A stretch of DNA of 64,000 bases from Neolewinella xylanilytica (GCF_002934605.1 NZ_PTJC01000007.1:124001-188000); one strand, 5' to 3'. Counted from the first letter of the stretch, positions 51,387-59,921 are shown. Made by a program: numbers and translations. The notes: generated by a model not told the origin, from the letters alone.

Positions 51387-51652
51387 GGAGCGGGGGAAGT
51401 ACGATGGTTAAAGTCGAAAGTACGAAGGTCAAGGGGCTGCCGTCCTGATCGCTATCGGGACTCGCCTTCGGCCCGTTTTCTCAACACGGATCGGCTTCGC
51501 CTTCACGGATCGCTTTGCCAGGGCACGGATGGACGCGGATTGGCTGCGCCGCTACTTCGTGGTCTTCCACGGCATTCCGTAAGAGTTAGCGTTTCGCTGC
51601 GCCTTTGCGGTACCCCTCCCGTCGCGCAGCGACTCCTTCGTTTCCTCCCCCC
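51387..51652. other. Intergenic gap with short repeated phrases
   Basis: No gene. Seen: a pair of imperfect copies of GTCCTGATCGCTATCGGGAC/CCCGATAGC-type palindrome (51447-51462), repeated CACGGAT phrases (51487, 51518, 51533) and a GTCGCGCAGCGAC palindrome near 51621-51633. It lies between the convergent outer-membrane protein gene and hisH. Confidence 0.45.
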
Positions 51653-52243
51653 TTAAACCGCCAAAAAATCCCGAATAATCCGTTCCCCAACGGCCGCCGA
51701 CTTTTCCGGGTGAAATTGGGCGGCATAGAAGTTATCCCGACGCATCATCGCCGCGAAGTCCGTGCCGCAGTAATTGGTGGTGGCGACCGTATCCGGGCCG
51801 GACTCGACGAAGTAACTATGGACGTAATAGCAATACCCACCGTCCACCTCGTCACTAAGCCAACCATTGCCATGCTTTACCTGCACGTCGTTCCAACCCA
51901 TGTGCGGGACTTTTTCCCCGTTGACCGGTCGGAACTGCCGGACTTTTTCCGGGAAAATGCCCAGACAATCCACATCCCCCTCCTCGCTGTGGCTACAGAG
52001 CAGTTGCATCCCCACGCAAACGCCGAAAACCGGCTGGGTGAGGGAGCGGATGACGTCGGCCAACCCCGTATCGTTCAGGTGGGCCATGGTAGAGGCGGCG
52101 TGGCCGACCCCGGGGAAGATAACCTTATCGGCGGCGCGGATCTTGGTGGGGTCGGCGGTCAGTTCGTGGTCGACGCCGATGCGCTCGAGGGCGTAGAGGA
52201 CGGAGCGGATGTTGCCGGCGTTGTAGTTGATGATGGCTACCAT
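51653..52243 (-). CDS. hisH: Imidazole glycerol phosphate synthase, glutaminase subunit HisH
   Basis: 196 residues. Supplies ammonia to HisF. The class I amidotransferase triad is visible: Cys in FGVCVGMQLL (about 75-84), and His and Glu in AAQFHPEKS. Also MVAIINYNAGNIRSVLYAL at the start and PGVGHAASTM in the oxyanion region. Length is normal. It is not near hisF or hisIE, which are 50 kb away, but follows mnmG by about 120 nt on the same strand, with three hairpins between them (52253-52361). Confidence 0.96.
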   Translation of the reverse strand: MVAIINYNAGNIRSVLYALERIGVDHELTADPTKIRAADKVIFPGVGHAASTMAHLNDTGLADVIRSLTQPVFGVCVGMQLLCSHSEEGDVDCLGIFPEKVRQFRPVNGEKVPHMGWNDVQVKHGNGWLSDEVDGGYCYYVHSYFVESGPDTVATTNYCGTDFAAMMRRDNFYAAQFHPEKSAAVGERIIRDFLAV

Positions 52244-52252
52244 GGGTAAGAT

Positions 52253-52361
52253 GCGGCCTCCGGCCGCGGGAGTAGGAAGCGCTCTCCGAGCGCGCGGGTG
52301 ATAAATATTTCTGTGCAGCCGGAGGCTGCATTTTACTATCGCCCCGATAGCTATCGGGGCG
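52253..52361. repeat. Cluster of short hairpins between mnmG and hisH
   Basis: Four adjacent perfect inverted repeats: GCGGCC-TCC-GGCCGC (52253-52267), GCGCTC-TCC-GAGCGC (52279-52293), TGCAGCC-GGA-GGCTGCA (52314-52330) and a 22-bp palindrome containing CCCCGATAGCTATCGGGG (52340-52361). The first three have 6-7-bp stems of differing sequence but the same 3-nt loop (TCC or its complement). Read on the minus strand they lie between the mnmG stop and the hisH start. Confidence 0.8.
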
Positions 52362-52365
52362 CATT

Positions 52366-54231
52366 CTACCGGCCTAGGTGCACCAGCAGCACGCTCACAT
52401 CCGCCGGGCTGACCCCACTGATGCGGCTCGCCTGACCGATGGTAACGGGCTTCAGGTTGTTGAGTTTTTGCCGGGCCTCCTTGCTGAGGCTGGTCAGCTG
52501 CTCGTAGTCGAAGCTCTTGCCGAGCTTGATCCCTTCCAGGCGGCTCATCTTCTCCACGGCCTGCCGCTCCCGCTCGATGTACCCTTCGTACTTGAGGGTG
52601 ACTTCGGCCAGATTGATGATTTCTCCGTCGTACGGAACCAGAAAATCCTGAAGCGCGGGCACGGCGGAGGCCAATCCTTCCAGGCTGACGCCGGGGCGGG
52701 ACAGGATGGAATCGAGCTTTACGCCTTGCTTCAGGGCGGCGGTGCCTACGCTTTCCAGGTAGCCGTTCATCTGGTCGGGAGTGACGCTGTGGGCGCGCAG
52801 TTCGCGGGAAATGGTTTCCACGGCCTCCCGTTTTTCGTGTACCCGGGCCATACGATCTTCGGTGCCGCGGACGCCCAGGGCGTGGGCCATCGGGGTTAGC
52901 CGCAGGTCGGCGTCGTCTTGGCGCAGGAGGATGCGGTACTCGGCCCGGCTGGTGAACATGCGGTAAGGCTCCTCCGTGCCCTTATTAATCAGGTCGTCGA
53001 TGAGCACCCCGATGTAGGCATCGCTGCGCTTCAGGATGAAGGGATCGCGCTCCTGTACGGCCAGGGCGGCGTTCATGCCCGCGATCAGTCCCTGGCAGCC
53101 GGCTTCCTCGTAGCCTGTGGTGCCGTTGATCTGTCCGGCAAAGAACAGCCCGGGGATTAGCCGGGTCTCCAATGTCGGTCCGAGTTGGGTGGGGGGGAAG
53201 AAGTCGTACTCAATGGCATAGCCCGGGCGAAACATCTTCATGTTCTCGAAGCCGCGGACCTTGCGTAGGGCTTTGTACTGCACATCCTCCGGCAGACTGG
53301 AGCTGAAGCCGTTGACGTAAATCTCACAGGTGTTGCGTCCCTCCGGTTCCACGAAGAGCTGGTGCTGGTCGCGGCCGGCGAAGCGGTCGATCTTGTCCTC
53401 GATACTGGGGCAGTAGCGCGGGCCCAGTCCGCGGATACGTCCGTTAAACATGGGGCTGCGGTCGAAGCCCTCCCGTAGCGTCTCGTGTACTTCCGGGCTG
53501 GTGTAAGTGACGTGGCAGGGAAGCTGATCGGTCAGCGGCGGGGTATCGGTGTAGCTGAAGCGGCCGGGATCCTCGTCGCCGGGCTGCTCGGTCATGACGC
53601 TGTAGTCGAGGGTGCGGCCGTCGAGGCGGGCGGGGGTGCCGGTTTTCATGCGGCCGGCCTCGAAGCCGAGTTCCTGTAGCTGGGCGGTGAGGCCCGTGGC
53701 GGCCCGTTCGCCGGCCCGGCCCCCGCCGAACTGCTTCTCCCCGATGTGGATCGTCCCGTTGAGGAAGGTGCCGTTGGTCAGCACGACCGATTTGGCGGGA
53801 ATCTCCATCCCGAGCCCGGTCTGTACGCCTTTGCACCGTCCGTCTTTAACCATGATGCCGGTGACCATCTCTTGCCAGAAATCGATATTCGGGTGGGCTT
53901 CGAGCATTTCCCGCCAGCGCAGGGCGAAGGCCATCCGGTCGCTCTGGGCGCGGGGGCTCCACATCGCGGGACCCTTGCTGCGGTTGAGGAGCCGGAATTG
54001 CACCATGGTCTCGTCGGTAACGATCCCGGAGTAGCCCCCGAGCGCATCGATCTCCCGCACGATCTGCCCCTTGCCGACCCCACCCATGGCGGGGTTACAG
54101 CTCATTTGGGCGATGGTCTGCATATTCATGGTGGCGAGCAGCACTTTCGCGCCGAGATTGGCGGCGGCTACGGCGGCCTCACAGCCGGCGTGACCGGCAC
54201 CGACCACTATCACGTCGTAGGTTGGAAACAT
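52366..54231 (-). CDS. mnmG: tRNA uridine 5-carboxymethylaminomethyl modification enzyme MnmG (GidA)
   Basis: 621 residues, normal length. With MnmE it modifies the wobble uridine of several tRNAs. Seen: the FAD-binding GxGxxG in VIVVGAGHAGCEAAVAAAN, MSCNPAMGGVGKGQIVREIDALGG, KTGTPARLDGRTLDYS, CPSIEDKIDRF, and the C-terminal helical domain with ERVEKM-like basic segments and GVSPADVSVLLVHL. A -7 element (TAACTTTG) lies 27 nt upstream. The gene is followed by the hairpin cluster and hisH. Confidence 0.97.
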   Translation of the reverse strand: MFPTYDVIVVGAGHAGCEAAVAAANLGAKVLLATMNMQTIAQMSCNPAMGGVGKGQIVREIDALGGYSGIVTDETMVQFRLLNRSKGPAMWSPRAQSDRMAFALRWREMLEAHPNIDFWQEMVTGIMVKDGRCKGVQTGLGMEIPAKSVVLTNGTFLNGTIHIGEKQFGGGRAGERAATGLTAQLQELGFEAGRMKTGTPARLDGRTLDYSVMTEQPGDEDPGRFSYTDTPPLTDQLPCHVTYTSPEVHETLREGFDRSPMFNGRIRGLGPRYCPSIEDKIDRFAGRDQHQLFVEPEGRNTCEIYVNGFSSSLPEDVQYKALRKVRGFENMKMFRPGYAIEYDFFPPTQLGPTLETRLIPGLFFAGQINGTTGYEEAGCQGLIAGMNAALAVQERDPFILKRSDAYIGVLIDDLINKGTEEPYRMFTSRAEYRILLRQDDADLRLTPMAHALGVRGTEDRMARVHEKREAVETISRELRAHSVTPDQMNGYLESVGTAALKQGVKLDSILSRPGVSLEGLASAVPALQDFLVPYDGEIINLAEVTLKYEGYIERERQAVEKMSRLEGIKLGKSFDYEQLTSLSKEARQKLNNLKPVTIGQASRISGVSPADVSVLLVHLGR

Positions 54232-54257
54232 AGGGCTATCAACGTTTTACGAACGCG
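54232..54257. other. mnmG leader
   Basis: Short 5' leader between the mnmG ATG and its -7 element; nothing else is seen in it. Confidence 0.4.
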
Positions 54258-54265
54258 CAAAGTTA
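54258..54265 (-). promoter_or_regulatory. Bacteroidota -7 element for mnmG
   Basis: Minus-strand TAACTTTG, matching TAnnTTTG, inside GTAACTTTGCGC. The same 12-mer occurs on the plus strand in the nqrA promoter (54479-54490). Confidence 0.6.
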
Positions 54266-54318
54266 CGCAATGTCATGGGTTACGGGATAGGCTTCCCGCA
54301 GCGGGTACGCTTTGCTCC

Positions 54319-54367
54319 CGCGCTCCGGCGCCATACAATCAGGTAGGAGGGTGGCGCCGGAGCGCAG
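54319..54367. repeat. Inverted repeat of the CTGCGCTCCGGCGCC module
   Basis: CGCTCCGGCGCCA (54321-54333) pairs over 13 bp with TGGCGCCGGAGCG (54352-54364) around an 18-nt loop, in the divergent gap between mnmG and nqrA. The right arm contains the 15-mer GGCGCCGGAGCGCAG (54353-54367), identical to 3787-3801 and, inverted, to 13638-13652. Confidence 0.7.
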
Positions 54368-54479
54368 GTGAAGGGGGATTACGGCGACAAGGCGATACGC
54401 ATTTAAAATGGAATAGGTCTAAATAAGCTCCCAATTTTAACAAGCTAATGCGAGGGTGGCCCAGATGTCGTTGATGTCG

Positions 54480-54487
54480 TAACTTTG
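54480..54487 (+). promoter_or_regulatory. Bacteroidota -7 element for the nqr operon
   Basis: TAACTTTG, matching TAnnTTTG, 95 nt before the nqrA start. No clear -33 TTTG is seen at 18-20 nt upstream. It gives a leader of roughly 90 nt. Confidence 0.55.
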
Positions 54488-54582
54488 CGCCCAATCACGA
54501 AGTCCGTTCGAAATGAGCGGCTTTTATCCTCGTGTCGGTCACCGTTGACCGAGTCAATTGTTCTTAACGCACGCCTCCGCGT

Positions 54583-56199
54583 ATGAAAATTTTACTAAGA
54601 CCGGTCGGACTTACGTTCTTCTTCCTGGCCACGCATTTGCTCCAGTCACAGGCTAGCGCACCGGGCGGTAGTAACCTGCTCTTCTACGGTGTTGCGGCCC
54701 TCGCCCTGATCATCTTCTTCTTTATCGTAGTGAGCGTAGCCGATAACTTTATGGTTATCGAGTCGAAGCAGATGGGAATTAAGGACTCCTCCACGATGGG
54801 GCTATTCCCCAATATCCGGGAGTTCTTCCGCGGTAAGAAGCCCGGCTATTTGGATACGGCGCACGTCTACACCCTCACCAAGGGATACGACATCCCGATG
54901 GCCGGGGCGCCGCAGGACGTCATTCGCGAGCCCAACGTAACCCGCTTCGCCGTAACGCCGCCGGATTACTTCGGTCTGCGGCCCATCCCGAAGATGCTGG
55001 TCGAGGAAGGCGACGTCGTCAAAGCGGGCGACCCCCTGTTTTTCGACAAGAATATGCCCCGGATCAAGTTCGTGGCCCCGGTCAGCGGAGAGGTCATCGG
55101 TATCAACCGCGGACTGAAGCGCTCGATCTCCGAGGTAGTCATCCTGGCCGATAAGGAACAGGTGAGCCGTACCTACACCCTGCCCGGCCGGGAGGCTTCG
55201 CGGGAAGAACTGGTGGAGTTCCTGCTCGAAAGCGGCGTTTGGCCCGCGATCCGCCAACGTCCCTACAATCGCGTGGCGGATCCCGACATCGAGCCTCGTG
55301 ACATCTTCGTCTCCACCTTCGACACGGCTCCGCTGGCCCCCGACCTGAAACTGGCACTCCGGGGTCGGATGGACGTATTCCAGGCCGGTATCGACGTGCT
55401 GCGCCGCCTCACCCCCGGTCTGGTCTACCTGGGCCTCGACGGACGTGGCGAAAAGGACAGCCCCTACAGTGTTACCCGTGGCGTGGAGAAACGCTACTTC
55501 CGGGGTGCGCACCCGGCCGGTAACGTCGGCACCCAGATTCACCACATTCACCCCTGCGGCCGCGGCGAGAATACCGTCTGGACACTTGGCGTCGAGGACG
55601 TTCTCCTCTTCGGTGAGCTCTTCCAGAACGGACGGTTCGACACCAGCCGCCTGGTGGCCCTCAGCGGCGACTCCTTCAGTGAGCCCTGCTACGTACGGAC
55701 CTACGCCGGTGCCAACATCGGCGAACTGATCGCCGGCGAAAACGTACGCGAACACAGCCGGATCATCAGCGGCGACGTGCTTTCGGGCACCAAAAAGAGC
55801 ACGGACAATTACCTGAGCTACTTCGATAACCAGATCACCGCCATCGAGGAAGGCGACCACGCCGAAGTCTTCGGCTGGCTGATCCCGAACAGCGCGAAAG
55901 CGTCCGTCTCGCCTACCGTGCCGGTACTGAGCAACGATCTCCACCTTACCACCCGTACGAACGGGGAAAAACGGGCCTTCGTGGTCAACAACGACTACGA
56001 GCAGGTACTGCCCATGGATATCTACATGACCCAACTGATGAAATCCATCATCGTCAACGATCTGGAGAGCATGGAAGGACTGGGCATTTACGAGCTGGTA
56101 CCCGAAGACGTGGCCCTGTGTGAGTTCGCCTGCGTAAGCAAACAGCCGCTGCAACAGCTATTGCGTCAGGGTCACGACACCATGATTGCACAAGGATAA
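54583..56199 (+). CDS. nqrA: Na+-translocating NADH:quinone reductase subunit A, with extra N-terminal membrane segment
   Basis: 538 residues, about 90 longer than typical NqrA (around 450). The extension has a signal-like helix (MKILLRPVGLTFFFLATHLL) and a second helix (about 33-53, FYGVAALALIIFFFIVVSVA), then a short linker (LFPNIREFFRGKKPGYL) before the normal NqrA start near TLTKGYDIPMAGAPQ. The body has KMLVEEGDVVKAGDPLFFDK, RIKFVAPVSGEVIGINRG, IHHIHPCGRGENTVWTLG and VRTYAGANIGELIAGE, all typical. NqrA is normally a cytoplasmic peripheral subunit; here it seems membrane-anchored, with the body still inside. First gene of the six-gene operon. Confidence 0.95.
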   Translation: MKILLRPVGLTFFFLATHLLQSQASAPGGSNLLFYGVAALALIIFFFIVVSVADNFMVIESKQMGIKDSSTMGLFPNIREFFRGKKPGYLDTAHVYTLTKGYDIPMAGAPQDVIREPNVTRFAVTPPDYFGLRPIPKMLVEEGDVVKAGDPLFFDKNMPRIKFVAPVSGEVIGINRGLKRSISEVVILADKEQVSRTYTLPGREASREELVEFLLESGVWPAIRQRPYNRVADPDIEPRDIFVSTFDTAPLAPDLKLALRGRMDVFQAGIDVLRRLTPGLVYLGLDGRGEKDSPYSVTRGVEKRYFRGAHPAGNVGTQIHHIHPCGRGENTVWTLGVEDVLLFGELFQNGRFDTSRLVALSGDSFSEPCYVRTYAGANIGELIAGENVREHSRIISGDVLSGTKKSTDNYLSYFDNQITAIEEGDHAEVFGWLIPNSAKASVSPTVPVLSNDLHLTTRTNGEKRAFVVNNDYEQVLPMDIYMTQLMKSIIVNDLESMEGLGIYELVPEDVALCEFACVSKQPLQQLLRQGHDTMIAQG

Positions 56200-56252
56200 C
56201 TATAGAAAACACGGGGTGTTACTTCTGGATAGCCCGTACTGATAAAGCCTAC

Positions 56253-57656
56253 ATGAAAGCCATACACGATTTTGTCACCAAGTTCGAGCCGGATCACAGC
56301 AAATCGCCCTTCCTGGCCACGACCTACGACGCTTTCTATACATTTCTTTTTCAGCCCCCTACGGTAACGAATGGCGGCGTGCACGTGCGCGATGCCATGG
56401 ACCTGAAGCGGCAGATGGTGTGGGTGGTACTCGCGCTGCAACTGCTGTACGTCTTCGGCACCTGGAACATCGGCCAGCAGCACTTCGCGGCTCTCGGTGA
56501 GTTTACGGGGTACCTGGAAGGCTTCCACCTGAAGATCGTTTACGGCCTCATTCAGATCATTCCGATCTTCATCGTGACCCACCTGGTCGGGCTGGGCATC
56601 GAGTTCATCTACGCCGCAAAGAAGGGGCACTCCGTAGAGGAGGGCTTCCTGGTGTCCGGCGCCCTGATCCCGCTCATCATGCCCCCGGATATCCCCCTGT
56701 GGATCCTGGCGGTTTCTGTTGCCTTCGCCGTTGTTCTCGGTAAGGAGGCCTTTGGCGGTACGGGCATGAACATCTGGAACATCGCGCTCCTAGCCCGGGT
56801 ATTCATCTTCTTCGCTTATCCGACCACCATTTCCGGTGACGAAGTCTGGGTAAGCGGTATAGAAAAAGTGGACGTCGGCCTGTACGCCAGCGAGGCCTAT
56901 AACTGGGCTCACCACGCCTTCGACTGGGTCTTTGCCGGATTCGGATGGGCGCAGTTTGGTGCCGGCGGCCAGTTCGTGGTCGATGGCTGGACCGGTGCTA
57001 CCCCCCTCGGCATTGCGGCTAAGGAAGGTTGGGAAGGCGTTTCCGCCGTCTACGACCAGAGCAGCATCTTCTGGGGCACCATTCCCGGCTCGATCGGCGA
57101 GTCGAGCGTACCGCTGATCCTGATCGGCATGGCCTTCATCATGTTCACCCGCATCGCCGACTACCGCATCATCGTAGGCGGCCTGATCGGCTTCATCGTG
57201 GCCGGTCTGATGCTTAACGCCATCGCTCCCGCCGAGCTGACGGACTCTACGCCGGGCATTTTCAAATTCATGGCCATCCACCCCCTGCGGCAGATGATCA
57301 TGGGCAGCTTCCTGTTTGCGATCGTCTTCATGGCTACCGACCCCGTCAGTAGTGCCGATACGCCCACCGGAAAGTGGATTTACGGTTTTCTGATCGCCTT
57401 CATCGGGCTGATTATCCGGGTGCTGAACCCGGCCTATCCGGAAGGCTGGATGCTATCTATTCTCTTGCTCAACACCTTTGCTCCCCTCATCGACCACTAC
57501 GTCTACCAGGCCAACATTAAGCGCCGGGCCAAGCGGACGGCCTCGATGGCCAAGACCCGCGACGAACTGATTACCAAGCGGAACGAGAATGTCGAGGTTT
57601 TCACCCCCCAGAATGCCGAAGGCTACCGACCCGTCGGAAACCTCGGTAATTATTAA
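56253..57656 (+). CDS. nqrB: Na+-translocating NADH:quinone reductase subunit B
   Basis: 467 residues, somewhat longer than the usual 410-430 because of loops such as residues 195-225 (VWVSGIEKVDVGLYASEAYNW). A multi-helix membrane subunit. The covalent FMN-attachment motif is present as VDGWTGATPLG (Thr of GAT). Also seen: VSGALIPLIMPPDIPLW, GKEAFGGTGMNIWNIALLARVFIFF and MATDPVSSADTPTGKWIYG. It lies 53 nt after nqrA and 18 nt before nqrC. Confidence 0.97.
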   Translation: MKAIHDFVTKFEPDHSKSPFLATTYDAFYTFLFQPPTVTNGGVHVRDAMDLKRQMVWVVLALQLLYVFGTWNIGQQHFAALGEFTGYLEGFHLKIVYGLIQIIPIFIVTHLVGLGIEFIYAAKKGHSVEEGFLVSGALIPLIMPPDIPLWILAVSVAFAVVLGKEAFGGTGMNIWNIALLARVFIFFAYPTTISGDEVWVSGIEKVDVGLYASEAYNWAHHAFDWVFAGFGWAQFGAGGQFVVDGWTGATPLGIAAKEGWEGVSAVYDQSSIFWGTIPGSIGESSVPLILIGMAFIMFTRIADYRIIVGGLIGFIVAGLMLNAIAPAELTDSTPGIFKFMAIHPLRQMIMGSFLFAIVFMATDPVSSADTPTGKWIYGFLIAFIGLIIRVLNPAYPEGWMLSILLLNTFAPLIDHYVYQANIKRRAKRTASMAKTRDELITKRNENVEVFTPQNAEGYRPVGNLGNY

Positions 57657-57674
57657 TTCAAACTTCACTCGATT

Positions 57675-58418
57675 ATGAGTACGAAATACATCTATACCTT
57701 CGGTCTTATCATGACCGTGGTCGTAGCCTTGGTACTTGCGGGCTTCCGTACCCTTACGGCTGAATCTGCTGCGCTGAACGAGGACATCTTCAACAAGCGG
57801 GAAATACTGGCCACCGTAGCCGAACCCATGGCCGAGGCCGGATCTCCGATCGCTGAACTCAGCGACGCGGAGGTGCTGAACATCTTCTCGGAACGGGTGG
57901 ATCAGATCGTCGTGAATTCCGCCGGTGAGCCGGTGGACGACGTGGATTTCGCTTCCATCGACCTGGCGAAGGAGTACAAAAAACCGGAAGGCCAGCGCGT
58001 CTATCCCGTATACAAGTTCAACCTGGATGACGAATACTATGTCTTCAGCGTACGGGGCAACGGACTATGGGATGCTATTTGGGGCAACATCGCGCTCGCA
58101 TCCGATCTTAACACCGTTACCGGAGCCAGTTTCGACCACGCCGGCGAAACCCCCGGCCTCGGCGCCGAGATCAAGGACAATGCCGGCTGGAAGTCCCAGT
58201 TTAAAGGCAAGAAGATCTACGACGGTGACCAGTTCGTCAGCATAATCGTTCGCAAGGGCGGTGCCGTCGATATGGACCACGAGGTCGACGGCCTGAGTGG
58301 AGCCACCGTTACGGGCGACGGCGTCACCAAGATGCTGTACAACGGGCTCAAAGCCTACCAACCCTATATTGAAGAGCAGCGTGCCGGCGGGGAAACCACC
58401 GGTATGAACATGAAATAA
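57675..58418 (+). CDS. nqrC: Na+-translocating NADH:quinone reductase subunit C
   Basis: 247 residues. One N-terminal membrane helix (YTFGLIMTVVVALVLAGFRTL), then a periplasmic FMN domain with RVYPVYKFNLDD, GLWDAIWGNIALASDLNTVTG, DHAGETPGLGAEIKDN and the covalent FMN motif DGLSGATVTGDGV (Thr). Length is near normal. Starts 18 nt after nqrB and ends 8 nt before nqrD, so the genes are tightly coupled. Confidence 0.97.
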   Translation: MSTKYIYTFGLIMTVVVALVLAGFRTLTAESAALNEDIFNKREILATVAEPMAEAGSPIAELSDAEVLNIFSERVDQIVVNSAGEPVDDVDFASIDLAKEYKKPEGQRVYPVYKFNLDDEYYVFSVRGNGLWDAIWGNIALASDLNTVTGASFDHAGETPGLGAEIKDNAGWKSQFKGKKIYDGDQFVSIIVRKGGAVDMDHEVDGLSGATVTGDGVTKMLYNGLKAYQPYIEEQRAGGETTGMNMK

Positions 58419-58426
58419 TTCGCACC

Positions 58427-59191
58427 ATGGCAGAATCAACTGAAATCAGAACCGGCGTCGTAGCGGAACCTAAGAAGCCGGAATCCGAAAAGGAGCCGAT
58501 ATTCGGTAAGAAGGAAAAGATCCTCATTACCGACCCCTTGCTCGATAATAACCCGATCACTATTCAGGTGCTCGGGGTCTGTTCGGCACTGGCCGTTACC
58601 TCCCTCGTTTACCCCTCCCTCGTAATGGCGGTGGCGGTGGTTTTCGTTACCGCTTTCTCCAGCCTGTTTACCTCGCTGATGCGGAACATCATTCCGAAGC
58701 CGGTCCGCCTCATCGTACAGCTCGTCATCATCGCTACCCTGGTGACGCTGGTCAACGAAGCACTCAAGGTGCTGGCTTTCCCGGTGTACAAGCAGCTTTC
58801 GGTTTACATCGGACTGATCATTACCAACTGTATCGTCATGGGGCGTTTGGAAGCCTTCGCTATGGCTAACAAGCCCTGGCGGTCCTTCCTCGACGGCGTA
58901 GGGAACGGATTGGGTTACGGCTTGATTCTCGTAGCAGTCGGGGTCGTCCGCGAGCTCTTCGGAAAGGGAAGCCTGTTTGCCGGCTCGCCGATCGCCATGA
59001 ACATCATCGGCCCCAGCAACGACACCACCCAGTACTGGATCAATACGGCCGCCGACAGTGGCGTAGGCACCTGGTTCGGATGGTACGCCAACAATAACCT
59101 CATGGTGCTGCCCGCGGCGGCCATGTTCGTGATCGCCGTATTCATCTGGATCCAGCGGAGCTACAACACCAAGCTCGTCGACGCTTCCTGA
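58427..59191 (+). CDS. nqrD: Na+-translocating NADH:quinone reductase subunit D
   Basis: 254 residues, about 45 longer than most NqrD. The extra part is a polar, Lys/Glu-rich N-terminus (TEIRTGVVAEPKKPESEKEP) before the normal membrane domain, which starts near ITDPLLDNNPITIQVLGVCSALAVT. Six helices; the segment TNCIVMGRLEAFAMANKPWRS contains the buried Cys of the conserved TNCxxxGR motif that binds the intramembrane [2Fe-2S] cluster with NqrE. Also GVVRELFGKGSLF. It follows nqrC by 8 nt. Confidence 0.96.
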   Translation: MAESTEIRTGVVAEPKKPESEKEPIFGKKEKILITDPLLDNNPITIQVLGVCSALAVTSLVYPSLVMAVAVVFVTAFSSLFTSLMRNIIPKPVRLIVQLVIIATLVTLVNEALKVLAFPVYKQLSVYIGLIITNCIVMGRLEAFAMANKPWRSFLDGVGNGLGYGLILVAVGVVRELFGKGSLFAGSPIAMNIIGPSNDTTQYWINTAADSGVGTWFGWYANNNLMVLPAAAMFVIAVFIWIQRSYNTKLVDAS

Positions 59192-59247
59192 TCGTAGGAC
59201 CGTTAGCTATTTTCCGCTCTTCCTCAAGACTTTAAAATCACCCAATC

Positions 59248-59862
59248 ATGGGAGAATTTCTGAATATCTTCATCAAGTCGGCCTTCATCGAGAATATGGT
59301 GCTGGCTTACTTTCTCGGCATGTGTTCCTTCCTGGCCGTATCGAAGACGCTTTCCACGGCCACCGGTCTGGGACTGGCGGTCATCTTCGTGCTCGGAATT
59401 ACGATGCCGATCAACTGGGTCATCAACGAGCTGGTCCTGATTCCCGCGGAACTGGAGTTCCTGCGCTTCATTCTGTTCATCGCGGTAATCGCATCGACCG
59501 TTCAGCTGGTGGAAATGCTGGTAGAAAAGTTCAGCCCCGGCCTCTACGCCGCGCTGGGTATCTTCCTTCCGCTCATCACCGTCAACTGTGCCATCCTCGG
59601 GGGTAGCCTCTTCATGGTGAGCCGGGAATACAACCTGACGGAATCCATCGCTTTCGGCCTGGGTGGCGGTTTTGGCTGGTTCCTAGCCATTATCGCGCTG
59701 GCTGCTATCCGGGAGCGGATCCGGTACAGTAACGTCCCGCCAGCAATGCGTGGACTGGGCATGGCCTTCCTCATCACCGGACTGATGGGGATTGCCTTCC
59801 TCAGCCTTACCGGCATCGATCCGGCCGTTTTTGCCGGTTGGAGCGAGACGGTAGCCGAATAA
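59248..59862 (+). CDS. nqrE: Na+-translocating NADH:quinone reductase subunit E
   Basis: 204 residues, normal length. Six-helix membrane subunit paired with NqrD: FIKSAFIENMVLAYFLGMCSFLAVSK and the Cys motif VNCAILGGSLFMVSREYN, which with NqrD holds the intramembrane [2Fe-2S] cluster. Also GLGGGFGWFLAIIALAAIRERI. It lies 56 nt after nqrD and 59 nt before nqrF. Confidence 0.97.
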   Translation: MGEFLNIFIKSAFIENMVLAYFLGMCSFLAVSKTLSTATGLGLAVIFVLGITMPINWVINELVLIPAELEFLRFILFIAVIASTVQLVEMLVEKFSPGLYAALGIFLPLITVNCAILGGSLFMVSREYNLTESIAFGLGGGFGWFLAIIALAAIRERIRYSNVPPAMRGLGMAFLITGLMGIAFLSLTGIDPAVFAGWSETVAE

Positions 59863-59921
59863 TTACCCCGAACTGATAAACCGGCCGGGGACTTCCCGGC
59901 TTACCTATAAAACACGGTACC

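Noticed and set aside
52268-52340. tRNA gene among the hairpins near hisH
   Set aside because: The stems are 6-7 bp with 3-nt loops and there is no cloverleaf, T-loop GTTCRA or acceptor pairing.
53746-54426. Plus-strand frame opposite the start of mnmG
   Set aside because: Antisense shadow of mnmG with no domain.
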